A stretch of DNA of 64,000 bases from DASVFB01 sp963766345. GTDB taxonomy: Bacteria > Actinomycetota > Thermoleophilia > Gaiellales > Gaiellaceae. Under the pieces are notes generated by a model. The model did not search any database. It saw only the letters and a program-made list of their open reading frames with translations, and had not been told where the DNA came from. The position numbers and the translations under genes are program-made. Below, in pieces: positions 8,240 through 16,246 of the stretch; position 1 is the first letter of the stretch; every line of letters begins with the position of its first letter. The stretch covers positions 744,001 through 808,000 of the forward strand of contig CAVXZL010000012.1 of assembly GCA_963766345.1 (NCBI GenBank), read 5' to 3'.

Positions 8240-8806
8240 CTACGGCACGATCAAGTTGAACGCGACGTCGTTCGTCGGCGTCCCGTCGAGGTCGTCGGTC
8301 TCGACCTCGATCTGCCCGGCCGGGCAGTCGCTTCCCGTGCCGACGACCATGACGAAGCCGTCGGTGTCGGACAGCCCGAAGTCCTCGGCGGTGGCCGGCG
8401 CCACTGCGCGCGGATCGATGCCGGTCGCCGCGGTCAGGCAGTAGACGCCGTCGTCCACCCGCGTGACCGCGGTGATGTTCTTCGTCCGGCCCGTGACGAG
8501 GCTCGGAGTCGTGTTGTCCACCTCCGCGTACGCGCGTGCGGTGCCCGCCGCGCCCGCGGCGCCCTGCGGGCCGGCGGCGCCCTGCGGGCCGGCCGCGCCC
8601 TCGGGCCCGCGATTGCCTTTCAGCGCGGCGACGGCGTTCCGTGAGAGATCCATTGTCCGCAGCGAGTGATTGACGACCTGCGCCGAGCCGACGCTGTTCT
8701 TCGGGATCGCCAGGGCGGCGTAACCCGTCCCGCCGAGGGCGACGAACAGCGCGGCGAGCGCGATGACGGTGGCCGGCGCGGGCCGACGGCTGATGATCCG
8801 ATGCAC
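8240..8806 (-). CDS. Secreted collagen-like (Gly-X-Y) protein, Thermoleophilia type
   Basis: The 188-residue product begins with a short basic N-region and a hydrophobic segment (PATVIALAALFVALGGTGYAA, about residues 11-31 with the flanking proline) that looks like a signal peptide. It continues with a KNSVGSAQVVNHSLRTMDLS linker, a collagen-like stretch of Gly-X-Y triplets (residues 65-89, GPEGAAGPQGAAGPQGAAG) and a C-terminal beta-rich domain with two cysteines (VYCLTAAT, SDCPAGQ). The DNA repeats an 18-base unit (cggcgccctgcgggccgg) twice. GTG start with AGGAGG six bases upstream. I know this N-terminus as common in Solirubrobacterales/Gaiellales surface proteins; function unknown. A paralogue lies at 9932-10608. 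Confidence 0.8.
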   Translation of the reverse strand: MHRIISRRPAPATVIALAALFVALGGTGYAALAIPKNSVGSAQVVNHSLRTMDLSRNAVAALKGNRGPEGAAGPQGAAGPQGAAGAAGTARAYAEVDNTTPSLVTGRTKNITAVTRVDDGVYCLTAATGIDPRAVAPATAEDFGLSDTDGFVMVVGTGSDCPAGQIEVETDDLDGTPTNDVAFNLIVP

Positions 8807-8879
8807 GACGAACCTCCTCTGGAGTTCGGCCAGGCCAGCTCCGGCGGTGAAGCGGACAATCTAGCCCGAGTTGCGCCGC

Positions 8880-9779
8880 TCAGAGGATGCGCGCGCCGAG
8901 CGCGCTCGCGATCAACTCGACCGCGAGCTTGCCCGTCTCGTTCGCGACGTCGAGCACGGGGTTCACCTCGACGACGTCGAGCGACGTGAGCACGTTCGCC
9001 TCCGCGATCAGCTCGAGCGCGAGGTGCGCCTCGCGGTAGCGCAGGCCGCCGCGCACAGGAGTGCCGACGCCGGGCGCGACGCCGGGGTCGAGCGCGTCCA
9101 TGTCGAGGCTCACGTGCACGAAGCCGTCGCCCGCGACGTGCTCGAGCGCCTCGCGGACCGTGCGCTCCATGCCGAGCTGGTCGATCGTGCTCATCGTCCA
9201 GACGCGGATGCCGCGCTCGCGGATGAGCTTGCGCTCGCCTTCGTCGAGCTGGCGCGTGCCGATCAGCGCGACGCGAGTGTGCTCGACCGCGGGAGTCGGC
9301 CACGCCTCGCTCTCGAACTCGGGCCCCGCGAGCCCGAGCGCCGCGGCGAGCACCATGCCGTGGACGTTGCCCGTCGGCGAGGTCTGCGGCCGGTTGAGAT
9401 CGCCGTGCGCGTCGATCCAGATGGCGCCGCCGCTCCCGTGGACGGAGGCGAGGCCGCCGAGCGAGCCGAGTGCGACCGAGTGGTCGCCGCCGAGGACGAG
9501 CGGGAAGCAGCCCGCCTCGCGCGCGTCGCGGACGACGCCTGCGATGCGCTCGCACGTGCGAAGGATCTGCGCGAGGAAGCGCGCGTGCTCATCGCCTTCT
9601 TCGGTCGCCTCGGCGATGTCCGCCGGGACGTTGCCGTGGTCGATGACGTCGCGGCCGAGCTCCGCGAGCCGCTCGGCGAGGCCGGCGTACCGGATCGCCG
9701 AAGGGCCCATGTCGACGCCGCGGCGGCCCGCGCCGAGATCGAGCGCCGCACCGATGACAGCTACCGAGTCCACCGACAA
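8880..9779 (-). CDS. rocF: Arginase (ureohydrolase family)
   Basis: Predicted manganese enzyme hydrolysing L-arginine to ornithine and urea. The 299-residue product has all three ureohydrolase metal blocks: GGDHSVALG, IDAHGDLN and VSLDMDALDP, with the late ARG-type segment GLRYREAHLALELI and a terminal acidic VVEVNPVLD. The N-terminus (IGAALDLGAGRRGVDMGPSAIR) is arginase-like rather than agmatinase-like. The start is taken at TTG 9779; GTG at 9773 would remove two residues. It stands alone between two collagen-like genes and tRNA-Phe; no urease or ornithine gene is nearby. Confidence 0.87.
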   Translation of the reverse strand: MSVDSVAVIGAALDLGAGRRGVDMGPSAIRYAGLAERLAELGRDVIDHGNVPADIAEATEEGDEHARFLAQILRTCERIAGVVRDAREAGCFPLVLGGDHSVALGSLGGLASVHGSGGAIWIDAHGDLNRPQTSPTGNVHGMVLAAALGLAGPEFESEAWPTPAVEHTRVALIGTRQLDEGERKLIRERGIRVWTMSTIDQLGMERTVREALEHVAGDGFVHVSLDMDALDPGVAPGVGTPVRGGLRYREAHLALELIAEANVLTSLDVVEVNPVLDVANETGKLAVELIASALGARIL

Positions 9780-9815
9780 AGGCTAAACGGACGCGCGGCT
9801 ACACTTCGCCGCCAG

Positions 9816-9888
9816 GGCGAGGTAGCTCAGTTGGTAGAGCACACGGCTGAAAACCGTGGTGTCGCCGGTTCGATTCCGGCCCTCGCCA
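9816..9888 (+). tRNA. tRNA-Phe (GAA)
   Basis: A 73-base cloverleaf. The acceptor stem GGCGAGG pairs with CCTCGCC and is followed by discriminator A. The D arm is GCTCAGTTGGTAGAGC. The anticodon stem CACGG/CCGTG encloses CTGAAAA with anticodon GAA, and the T arm is GCCGG-TTCGATT-CCGGC. No CCA is encoded. A strong hairpin follows within three bases. Confidence 0.97.
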
Positions 9889-9890
9889 TG

Positions 9891-9916
9891 CGAGGGGCGC
9901 CGGGCGGCGCCCCTCG
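9891..9916. terminator. Strong GC hairpin after tRNA-Phe
   Basis: A perfect 11-base stem (cgaggggcgcc pairing with ggcgcccctcg) encloses the tetraloop gggc. It lies between the end of tRNA-Phe and the end of the convergent collagen-like gene, so it could terminate both. There is no T-tract on either side, so it is not a textbook Rho-independent terminator. Confidence 0.5.
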
Positions 9917-9931
9917 ATGACGAAGCTGCGA

Positions 9932-10608
9932 TCAGGCGCCGGCCTTGAACACGATGCCGTCGAAGCCGCAATTCGTCTCTGCGCCGCTCTGAAAGACCTC
10001 GATCTCGCCCGTCGTGAGAATGATCGCGTCGCGCTGAATCGCGGCGGGCACCGCCAGATTTTGCCCGGGCCGGTACCCCGCCGGAAGGGTGAAGACCGGC
10101 GCCGCGAAGGTACCTCCGGTGATCGTCCCCTTCAGGTGGACGAAGCCGGCCGAGTCCTTGGCGAAGGCCATGGTGCTGAAGCCTGCGAAGTTCGACCAGC
10201 CGTTCTGGAACGTGGGCTGTCCCGCAGCGTTGATCTCGTGCCACGCCTCGATCGGCGCAGGGCCCGGGTTCGGATAGTTGCCGGAAAGCGACCACCGGCA
10301 GGGCCGGTTGCCGGCCCGGCTGCGCCTGCCGGGCCGGTCGCACCCGCCGGGCCGGTCGCACCCGCCGCACCTGCCGCGCCTTGGGCGCCAGCCGGTCCCC
10401 GCGCGCCTCGGTTTCCCTTGAGCGCCGCAACCGCCTTCTTCGACAGGTCGACTTTCTGCAGCGAGCCGTTGATCACTCGCGTGGAGCCGCCGCTGTTCTT
10501 CGGTGCAAGGTGGACGGCGGCATTTCCGGTCCCGCCTGGTGCGACGAACAGCGCGACAAGCGAGATCACTGTGGCCGGCGACGGCCGCCGACCGAGTAAG
10601 TGCTGCAT
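9932..10608 (-). CDS. Secreted collagen-like protein, paralogue of 8240-8806, frame broken once
   Basis: The N-terminal part, from ATG 10608, has the same design as the neighbour at 8240: signal-like PATVISLVALFVAPGGTGNAA, the KNSGGSTRVINGSLQKVDLS linker and about 14 Gly-X-Y triplets (GARGPAGAQGAAGAAG...). The frame then runs into an arginine-rich nonsense tail. The expected continuation (SLSGNYPNPGPAPIEAWHE, then the beta-rich domain ending GFDGIVFKAGA) is in another frame. Adding one base near 10291 joins them into 226 codons. The disruption may be real or a sequencing error. An 18-base tandem repeat (gggccggtcgcacccgcc) encodes part of the collagen region. Confidence 0.7.
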
Positions 10609-10687
10609 GAGCCCCTCGCCTCTTGCCGACCGGTCGGACCGGCCAGGGCGATAGATGAGGCGATCCTCGCCTCCTCGCCGGACGAGG

Positions 10688-11830
10688 TCAACCCAGCGCC
10701 GCGGCGACGAGCCGTTCGAGACCGCGGTCGAGCACGTCGTCCGGCGTTGCGAGCGACACGCGCGCCCAGCCCCGTCCGGACGGGCCGAAGCCTTCGCCCG
10801 GCGCGACGACCAGCCGCCGGTCCTCGAGCAGGCGCTCCGGCGTCAGGCCGTCCGGCAGGCGAAGCCAGACGTAGAACGTGCCCTCGCACGGCGCGGCCAG
10901 CTCGCCGAGCGCGTGGAGAACACGCTCGCGTCTGCGCTCGTACAGCCGTACGCGCTCGTCGACCGATTCCTGCGGGCCGGTGAGCGCCGCGAGCCCGGCA
11001 CGTTGGACCGGCGTGAAGATTCCCGCGCGCACGTGGTCCTGCAGCGTCGTCATGCGCGCAACGAGCTCCTCATTGCCGACGACGAAGCCGAGCCGCCAGC
11101 CGGCCATGCCGAAGCTCTTCGACATCGAGAACAGCTCGACGCCGACCTCGCGCGCGCCGGGCTCGGCGAGGAAGCTGCGCGGCTCGCGGCCGTCGAAGAC
11201 GAGATCGCCGTAGGCGAAGTCGTGCACGATCACCGCGCCGGTCTCACGCGCGAACGCGACGGCGTCCCCGAACGTCCCGTCCTTCACCACGGCGGCGGTC
11301 GGGTTCGACGGGTAGTTCAGGAAGACGAGCGCAACACCTTCGCGCGGCGCAAGGTCGAAGCGCGCCGCGTAGCCTCGCTCGGCATCGAGTTCCAGCAGCC
11401 CGAGATCGGCGCCTGCGAGCGCGACGCCCGACGGATAGTCGGGGTAGTACGGGTCGGGCAGGAGCACGGTGTCGCCGCGCTCCGCTGTGAGAAGCACGAG
11501 CTCGACGAGCGCCGACTTCGTACCGGGAACGATCGCGACCTCGCGTTCCGGATCGAGCTCGACGCCATAGGCGTCCGCGTAGCGCGCCGCGATCGCGTGC
11601 TTCAGCTCGGGTAGGCCGGCGAACGGCGAGTAGCCGTGCACGCGCGACGTGTGCTCGTTGGCGCTCGCGGTGAGCGCGTCGATGACGTGCTGCGGCGGCG
11701 GCACGTCGGGGTTGCCGCGGCCGAGGTCGACGAGCGGCTCGCCGCCCGCCGCGGCGGCGGCCTGCACGCGCGCGAGCAGTCGTATGAAGTACTGCTCCGG
11801 CAGGCGGTCGAGGCGGCGCGGCCGCTTCAT
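10688..11830 (-). CDS. Class I/II PLP aminotransferase
   Basis: Fold-type I aminotransferase, 380 residues, full length. It shows LGRGNPDVPPP, the PGTKSALVELVLL cofactor-binding segment, LPDPYYPDYPSGVALAGA, LNYPSNPTAAV (substrate Asn), VHDFAYGDLVFDG (PLP Asp and Tyr) and the Schiff-base lysine in SMSKSFGMAGWRLGF. The motif set matches the aspartate/LL-diaminopimelate aminotransferase-like group (Bacillus PatA relatives), but substrate cannot be set from sequence. ATG at 11830 has no visible Shine-Dalgarno: a terminator-like hairpin and TTCTTTT occupy the leader instead. Confidence 0.87.
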   Translation of the reverse strand: MKRPRRLDRLPEQYFIRLLARVQAAAAAGGEPLVDLGRGNPDVPPPQHVIDALTASANEHTSRVHGYSPFAGLPELKHAIAARYADAYGVELDPEREVAIVPGTKSALVELVLLTAERGDTVLLPDPYYPDYPSGVALAGADLGLLELDAERGYAARFDLAPREGVALVFLNYPSNPTAAVVKDGTFGDAVAFARETGAVIVHDFAYGDLVFDGREPRSFLAEPGAREVGVELFSMSKSFGMAGWRLGFVVGNEELVARMTTLQDHVRAGIFTPVQRAGLAALTGPQESVDERVRLYERRRERVLHALGELAAPCEGTFYVWLRLPDGLTPERLLEDRRLVVAPGEGFGPSGRGWARVSLATPDDVLDRGLERLVAAALG

Positions 11831-11843
11831 CTGCGCAAAAGAA

Positions 11844-11865
11844 CGGGGCGGATGACTCCGCCCCG
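11844..11865 (-). terminator. Hairpin plus T-rich tail directly upstream of the aminotransferase start
   Basis: A nine-base perfect stem (cggggcgga/tccgccccg) with a four-base loop. On the minus strand it is followed by GTTCTTTTGCG, which has the form of an intrinsic terminator. It would end the long leftward transcript that finishes with the methyltransferase gene at 11922. The aminotransferase ATG at 11830 lies only 13 bases beyond, so the element could also act as an attenuator or mask the ribosome site. Confidence 0.65.
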
Positions 11866-11921
11866 ACTCGGCACGTCCAGGACGGTGCTACCGCTCCGTG
11901 AACGTTCCGGGTAGGTAGACA

Positions 11922-12524
11922 TTAACGCCTTCTGGCGAGAAGTGCTGTTCCGCGTCCGGCAGAAACCTCCGCAAATTCGGCGAATCCCCGGCGGCCGAGC
12001 TCGTGGCGCAGTCGCGCCGGCGGCACGTAGATCGGCGTGCCGGCTCCGCCCGTGAAGGCCGTGACAACGTGGCCGTCGGGCCTGGTGACGCGCGCGAGCT
12101 CGTCGAAGAACGGGATCATGTTGTTCAGGGTGACGAGGTCGAACGACGCGTCGTCGAACGGCAGCCGTTCCGCGTCGGCGACGCGGTACGCCACGCGCGC
12201 GGAGTCGCTCAGCCGTCGCGCCTCGTCCACCATCCGCTCGGCGACGTCGACGCCGATGACGTCGGCTTCCGGGTAGCGCGCCCCGGCGAGGCGTGCTGCG
12301 GCACCGGTGCCCGTCCCGATGTCGAGCACGCGGTGCGGCGGCGCCGGAAGGCGGTCGAACGCAGCTTCGAGCGGGGCGAGGAAGTCCGGCCCCCGAAAGG
12401 ACTCCCACGTCGGGGCGAGCCGATCGAACTGGCGACGAACCGGGCCGCGGAAGAGACGCCAGAGCGCTGGGTGTCGGACGACGACATCGGTCGCGAAGCG
12501 CACGAAGCGCTGGCCGAGCGTCAA
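11922..12524 (-). CDS. Class I SAM-dependent methyltransferase
   Basis: Methyltransferase of unknown substrate, 200 residues. An N-terminal helix with basic residues (VVRHPALWRLFRGPVRRQFDRL) precedes motif I VLDIGTGTGAAARLAG, the acidic loop DVIGVDVAERMVDEA, VADAERLPFDDASFDLVTLNNM and a late TAFTGGAGTP segment; it belongs to the UbiE/methyltransf_11 type. The ATG start shares four bases with the stop of the SAM hydroxide adenosyltransferase gene. It is the last gene of the long leftward unit, 57 bases before a terminator-like hairpin. Confidence 0.82.
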   Translation of the reverse strand: MTLGQRFVRFATDVVVRHPALWRLFRGPVRRQFDRLAPTWESFRGPDFLAPLEAAFDRLPAPPHRVLDIGTGTGAAARLAGARYPEADVIGVDVAERMVDEARRLSDSARVAYRVADAERLPFDDASFDLVTLNNMIPFFDELARVTRPDGHVVTAFTGGAGTPIYVPPARLRHELGRRGFAEFAEVSAGRGTALLARRR

Positions 12525-13333
12525 GGGAGCTCCAGGTGCAGGCGCACGCGCTGACCCGGCTGCGCGACGAACATCTCCGCCGCGCTGCCGCGGTTGATCG
12601 CGATCGCGACATTCCGGTACGAGTCCTCGTAGAGCACGATCTCCCCAGGCCGAGCATCTGCATACGTGCGCGCCGCCGTTGCGTAGTAGCGCTCGCCTGC
12701 GACCTCGAGCTCGAAGCGCGTGCCGGGCACGATGCCGACCTGGTCGAGATCCTCACGCGTCATGTTGAGCTGCATGTTCCCGAACCGATCGACGTAGAGC
12801 ACATGCGCCTCGATCTGGTTCGCGTTGATCTCCGGCTTCGGCAGATCCAGCTGCACGAGCGCGTCAGGCGACAGCGGCGGCCCGAGCTCCGACGGCTCGA
12901 CGCCGAGCGCAAGGTGCGCGGCCGCCGGAGAGAAGAGATCGCGCCCGTGGAATGTTCGCGACACGGGCTCGAGCGCGTAAGCGGGATTCGCCAGTTCATG
13001 AGCGCTCTCGATCCCGCGCAGCTCCGCGGCGGGCACGAGCAGCCCGTTGTCGGGGCCGACGAAGAGATCACCGTCCGTGTCGCGAATGATGACGGGCCGG
13101 CGTGCGCTGCCGACGCCGGGATCGACGACGGCGAGGTGCACGCCCACGGGCATGTACGGAAGCGTGTTGCGCAGGACGAGCGCGCCGGGCAGCACGCCCT
13201 GCCGCGGAATTCCGTGCGTCACGTCGATGATCTCGACGTCGGGCGCGATGCGCTTGATGACGCCGTGACAGGTGCCGACGAAGTCGTCCGTCAGGCCGAA
13301 GTCGCTGAGGAACGTGACGAACCGGTGCTTCAC
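12521..13333 (-). CDS. SAM hydroxide adenosyltransferase (DUF62 family)
   Basis: Enzyme family that hydrolyses S-adenosylmethionine to adenosine and methionine, related to fluorinase/chlorinase. The 270-residue product from GTG 13333 has FVTFLSDFGLTDDFVGTCHG (residues 4-23, substrate Asp), EIIDVTHGIPRQG, VVDPGVGSARRPV, LFVGPDNGLL, a second domain with YVDRFGNMQLNM, and VLYEDSYRNVAIAINRGSAAEMF near the C-terminus. The motifs match hydroxide-using members; I see no halogenase-type insertion. The start overlaps the hemD stop (GTGA) and the stop overlaps a methyltransferase start. Confidence 0.88.
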   Translation of the reverse strand: MKHRFVTFLSDFGLTDDFVGTCHGVIKRIAPDVEIIDVTHGIPRQGVLPGALVLRNTLPYMPVGVHLAVVDPGVGSARRPVIIRDTDGDLFVGPDNGLLVPAAELRGIESAHELANPAYALEPVSRTFHGRDLFSPAAAHLALGVEPSELGPPLSPDALVQLDLPKPEINANQIEAHVLYVDRFGNMQLNMTREDLDQVGIVPGTRFELEVAGERYYATAARTYADARPGEIVLYEDSYRNVAIAINRGSAAEMFVAQPGQRVRLHLELP

Positions 13334-13968
13334 AGCGCGGACGCTACTGCGTCCACCGCGGCGACGAGACCGTCGAGGTCGTGCGACGCGGCCTCGGCGA
13401 GGACGGTCAGGCCGACGCTCGCGGCGACGTGCGACGTCTGCGGGCCGATCGACACCACGGGCGCGTGACCTCCGAGCGCGGCGTACGCGCGCGCAGCCGA
13501 GCCGGACGCGAGAACGACGACGTCGCCGGCAGGCGGATCGGGTGCGAGCAGCCGCGTCGCGTAGAGAGGCACGAAGTCCGCGTCGAGCTCTTCGACCGGT
13601 CCGCGCCTCGAGTTCTCGGCGGCGGCGAAGAGCACCCGGCCCGCGGGCTCCGGGAACTCCGCGAGCAACCCGTCCTGCGATGAGACGCGGGGCACGAACG
13701 ACGCCGTCAAGCCGTGCTCGGCCAGACGCTCCGCGGTGCCCGGCCCGACCGCCGCCAGCTTTGGGAGGTTGCGTCCGCGCCGAGCGATCTCGTCCGCCCC
13801 GTTCGGGCTCGTGACGATAACCCAGTCGTAGCCGGCGGCGTCGATCTCCTCGTCGGACGTGCGCACGATCTCGATCAGCGGGCATTCGAGCACCTCGTGA
13901 CCTCGCTGCTCGAGGCGCTCGACGAGCGGTCCCGCCTGGGCGCGCGGGCGCGTCACGATCACACGCAT
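13330..13968 (-). CDS. hemD: Uroporphyrinogen-III synthase
   Basis: Closes hydroxymethylbilane to uroporphyrinogen III. The 212-residue product from ATG 13968 (GGGGAGG upstream) has the loosely conserved family pattern: VIVTRPRAQAGPLVERLEQRG, CPLIEIV, YDWVIVTSPNGADEI, LAAVGPGTAERLAEHGL, VLASGSAARAYAAL and VSIGPQTSHVAASVGL. It is short against the usual 240-260 residues, but both lobes are recognisable. Position between hemC and the SAM-hydrolase gene supports the call. The 118-base gap before it, with a hairpin, is the longest in this operon. Confidence 0.87.
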   Translation of the reverse strand: MRVIVTRPRAQAGPLVERLEQRGHEVLECPLIEIVRTSDEEIDAAGYDWVIVTSPNGADEIARRGRNLPKLAAVGPGTAERLAEHGLTASFVPRVSSQDGLLAEFPEPAGRVLFAAAENSRRGPVEELDADFVPLYATRLLAPDPPAGDVVVLASGSAARAYAALGGHAPVVSIGPQTSHVAASVGLTVLAEAASHDLDGLVAAVDAVASAL

Positions 13969-14012
13969 GGCCGTAACACCCTCCCCGGCGGAACCGTCCT
14001 CTCCCTGGGAAA

Positions 14013-14030
14013 GGGGGCGCGAAGTCCCCC
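14013..14030. other. Small hairpin in the hemC-hemD gap
   Basis: Ggggg and ccccc enclose gcgcgaagt-type loop bases. On the minus strand the stem is followed by TTTCCC. It is a weak structure that might slow or partly terminate transcription between hemC and hemD, or simply be GC-rich spacer. No riboswitch family was recognised in the 118 bases. Confidence 0.35.
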
Positions 14031-14086
14031 TGCTGGAACGGTAGCGGCGTGCGTTAAACCCGTCTGCGCCGAAACTGTCACGAAAC

Positions 14087-14917
14087 TCAAGCGGCGGCGG
14101 CGAGCGACGCGAGCTCGCGGCCGAGTGCTTCCGGATCGTCGCCACTGGCCCGCCGCGTCCACGAGCCGTCCTCGGCAGCCACGAGACCCGTGAGCACCGT
14201 GCCGTCGTGGAAGGCGGCCACCGGCGCGAGACATCCACCACCGACGACGGCGACGCAGCGCCGCTCGGCCTCGACGCGGCGCCGCGTCCCGTGGTGATCT
14301 GCGGCTGCGACGAGGTGCTCCTCCCCGGCACGAACCTGCAACGCGAGCGCGCCCTGCCCCGCCTCGGGTAACAGCTCGTCCGGCTCGAATCGCCTGTCGA
14401 TCTCGGCAGCGAGCCCGAGGCGATCGAGTCCGCACGCCGCGAGTACGACGGCGTCGAGACCACGCTCTCCCCGCTTGCGCAAACGCGTGTCGATGTTGCC
14501 GCGCAGCGGCTCGATCGAAAGCGCCGGCTGGAGCGCGAGCAGCTGCACACGCCGCCGGACCGACGCCGTCCCGATCCGCAATCCGGGCCGCAGCTCCGCG
14601 ACTCCGCAGAGCGCGTCGCGCGGGTCCTCGCGCTCGAGATAGGCGCCCACCACGAGGCCGGCGGCATCGGTCGACGTCATGTCCTTCGCCGAATGGACCG
14701 CGACGTCGATGCGCCCGCCGAGCAGGGCCTCCTCGAGCTCCTTCACGAAGACGCCGCGCGAGCCGATCTCGCCGAACGGCCGCGTTCTGTCGCGGTCCCC
14801 GGCAGTCGTGATCGGAACGAGCGCGATCTCGACACCGGGAACTCGCACCTGCTCGGCGGCGATGCCGGCCTGAGTGAGCGCGAGCCTACTGCCGCGGGAG
14901 CCGATTCGAACGAGCAC
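14087..14917 (-). CDS. hemC: Porphobilinogen deaminase (hydroxymethylbilane synthase)
   Basis: Polymerises four porphobilinogen units into hydroxymethylbilane. From GTG 14917, chosen because GAGGT lies four bases upstream, the 276-residue product begins VLVRIGSRGSRLALTQA. It contains GVFVKELEEALL, DVAVHSAKDM with the catalytic Asp (about residue 71), the IGTASVRRRVQL and LRGNIDTRL blocks, and the dipyrromethane-binding Cys in GGGCLAPV (about residue 229). It is slightly shorter than the usual 300-310 because of a short C-terminal domain. An ATG at 14974 would add 19 residues. Confidence 0.93.
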   Translation of the reverse strand: MLVRIGSRGSRLALTQAGIAAEQVRVPGVEIALVPITTAGDRDRTRPFGEIGSRGVFVKELEEALLGGRIDVAVHSAKDMTSTDAAGLVVGAYLEREDPRDALCGVAELRPGLRIGTASVRRRVQLLALQPALSIEPLRGNIDTRLRKRGERGLDAVVLAACGLDRLGLAAEIDRRFEPDELLPEAGQGALALQVRAGEEHLVAAADHHGTRRRVEAERRCVAVVGGGCLAPVAAFHDGTVLTGLVAAEDGSWTRRASGDDPEALGRELASLAAAA

Positions 14918-15037
14918 GGCACCTCGACGAGCGGAGCGCCGGCTGCCCGCACCTCGTGCGACGCGGCCGAACACGCACGAACGCGCTCGGGGCCTGAAGG
15001 GGGAGTGGCTTGCCGGTGAGGGCGCGAGCCTCGCGGC

Positions 15038-16246
15038 TCATCGCTCCTCCTCGAGTCCGAACAGGTGCCGCACCGCGTCAGCATAGAGAACCGCATCGGC
15101 GGCCGCGGCGGCCTCTTTCATGCGCACGGTGGGCAGGTGCAGCAGCTTGTTGAGGATCTGCGTGGTGATCGAATCCACGGCCGCACGCTCGCGGTCGCTC
15201 AGCTTCGCCTTCGACAGCTCGGCCGAGCGGATCTCCTCGGCGCGCGCCCGTAATGACGCGATCGTAGGAACCACGTCGAGCGACGCCTGCCACGCGCGGA
15301 ACCGCTCCGCCTCCTCCGCGACGATCGCCTCCGCGCGCTCCGCCTCGCGCCGCCGCCCCGAGAGCGTCGCCTCGACAACCGCCTCGAGGTCGTCGATGTC
15401 GTAGAGGTAACACCCGTCGATGTCGTTCACGGCCGGATCGACGTCACGCGGCACGGCGAGGTCGATGAGGAACAGCGGCCGGCCCTTCCGCTCGCGGATG
15501 TGCTCGAGCCGCACCATGAAGCCCGGCGCACTCGTACACGAAATCGCGACGTCTGCGTTCGCGAGCTCGTCCGCGAGACTCTTCATCGGGACGGCCGTCG
15601 CGCCGTACGCACGCGCCATGTTCCCGCCCCGCTCCTCCGAGCGGTTGACGACGGCGACGAGCTCCGCACCGCGCGTGGACAGGTTCCGCGCGGCGAGCTC
15701 GCCGACCTTGCCGGCGCCGACGATCAAGACGCGGCGTCCCTTCAGGTCGCCGAACACCTGCTGCGCGAGCGCGGCCGCCGCGGACGAGACCGATGCCGGG
15801 CTCTCGGCGATCGTCGTCTGCGTACGCGCGCGCTTGCCCGCGTGCAGGGCGTCGTGGAACAACCGGTTGAGCAGCGAGCCCGGAGCGCCTGCCTCGTATG
15901 CGGCGCGCACCTGTCCCAGGATTTCCCCTTCGCCGGGGACGAGCGAATCGAGCCCCGCTGCCACGCGAAAGAGGTGCAGCGCCGCGGCGTAGTCATCGAG
16001 CCGGTAGCAGAGCGCCGCGACCTCTTCACCACCAAGCGCGCGCAGCGCCTCGAGCGAGCGCTCTTCGGCGCCGTCGCCGACGGCGTAGAGCTCCGTGCGG
16101 TTGCACGTCGACAGACACACGGCCTCGCGACCGGCGGTCGCGAGCTCGCGCGCGAGCGCCGCCGACTCACGCACGTCGAGGGCGACGCGCTCGCGCACCT
16201 CGATCGGCGCGTGACGGTGCGAGATTCCGACGAGCGAGAGTTTCAC
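15038..16246 (-). CDS. hemA: Glutamyl-tRNA reductase
   Basis: First step of C5-pathway tetrapyrrole synthesis, reducing Glu-tRNA to glutamate-1-semialdehyde. The 402-residue product has LVGISHRHAPIEVRE, the catalytic Cys48 in LSTCNRTELY, SLVPGEGEILGQVR, the Rossmann GxGxxG in VLIVGAGKVGELAARNL, DLAVPRDVDP and the C-terminal dimerisation helices. GTG start, overlapping the stop of the HemX/CcsA-like gene by four bases. The hemA-hemX adjacency parallels Bacillus hemAX. Confidence 0.95.
   Translation of the reverse strand: MKLSLVGISHRHAPIEVRERVALDVRESAALARELATAGREAVCLSTCNRTELYAVGDGAEERSLEALRALGGEEVAALCYRLDDYAAALHLFRVAAGLDSLVPGEGEILGQVRAAYEAGAPGSLLNRLFHDALHAGKRARTQTTIAESPASVSSAAAALAQQVFGDLKGRRVLIVGAGKVGELAARNLSTRGAELVAVVNRSEERGGNMARAYGATAVPMKSLADELANADVAISCTSAPGFMVRLEHIRERKGRPLFLIDLAVPRDVDPAVNDIDGCYLYDIDDLEAVVEATLSGRRREAERAEAIVAEEAERFRAWQASLDVVPTIASLRARAEEIRSAELSKAKLSDRERAAVDSITTQILNKLLHLPTVRMKEAAAAADAVLYADAVRHLFGLEEER

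Noticed and set aside
8555..8605. CRISPR-like direct repeats
   Set aside because: The 18-base units are adjacent, without spacers, and encode Gly-X-Y triplets.
9816..9931. Phage attachment site at tRNA-Phe
   Set aside because: No integrase, no duplicated tRNA 3' end and no foreign-looking genes are present nearby.
10300..10375. Tandem repeats as a possible mobile-element end
   Set aside because: They encode the collagen-like region of a secreted protein and no transposase or inverted repeats are near.
13969..14086. Cobalamin or other riboswitch before hemD
   Set aside because: No conserved riboswitch boxes could be recognised; only a short GC hairpin is present.
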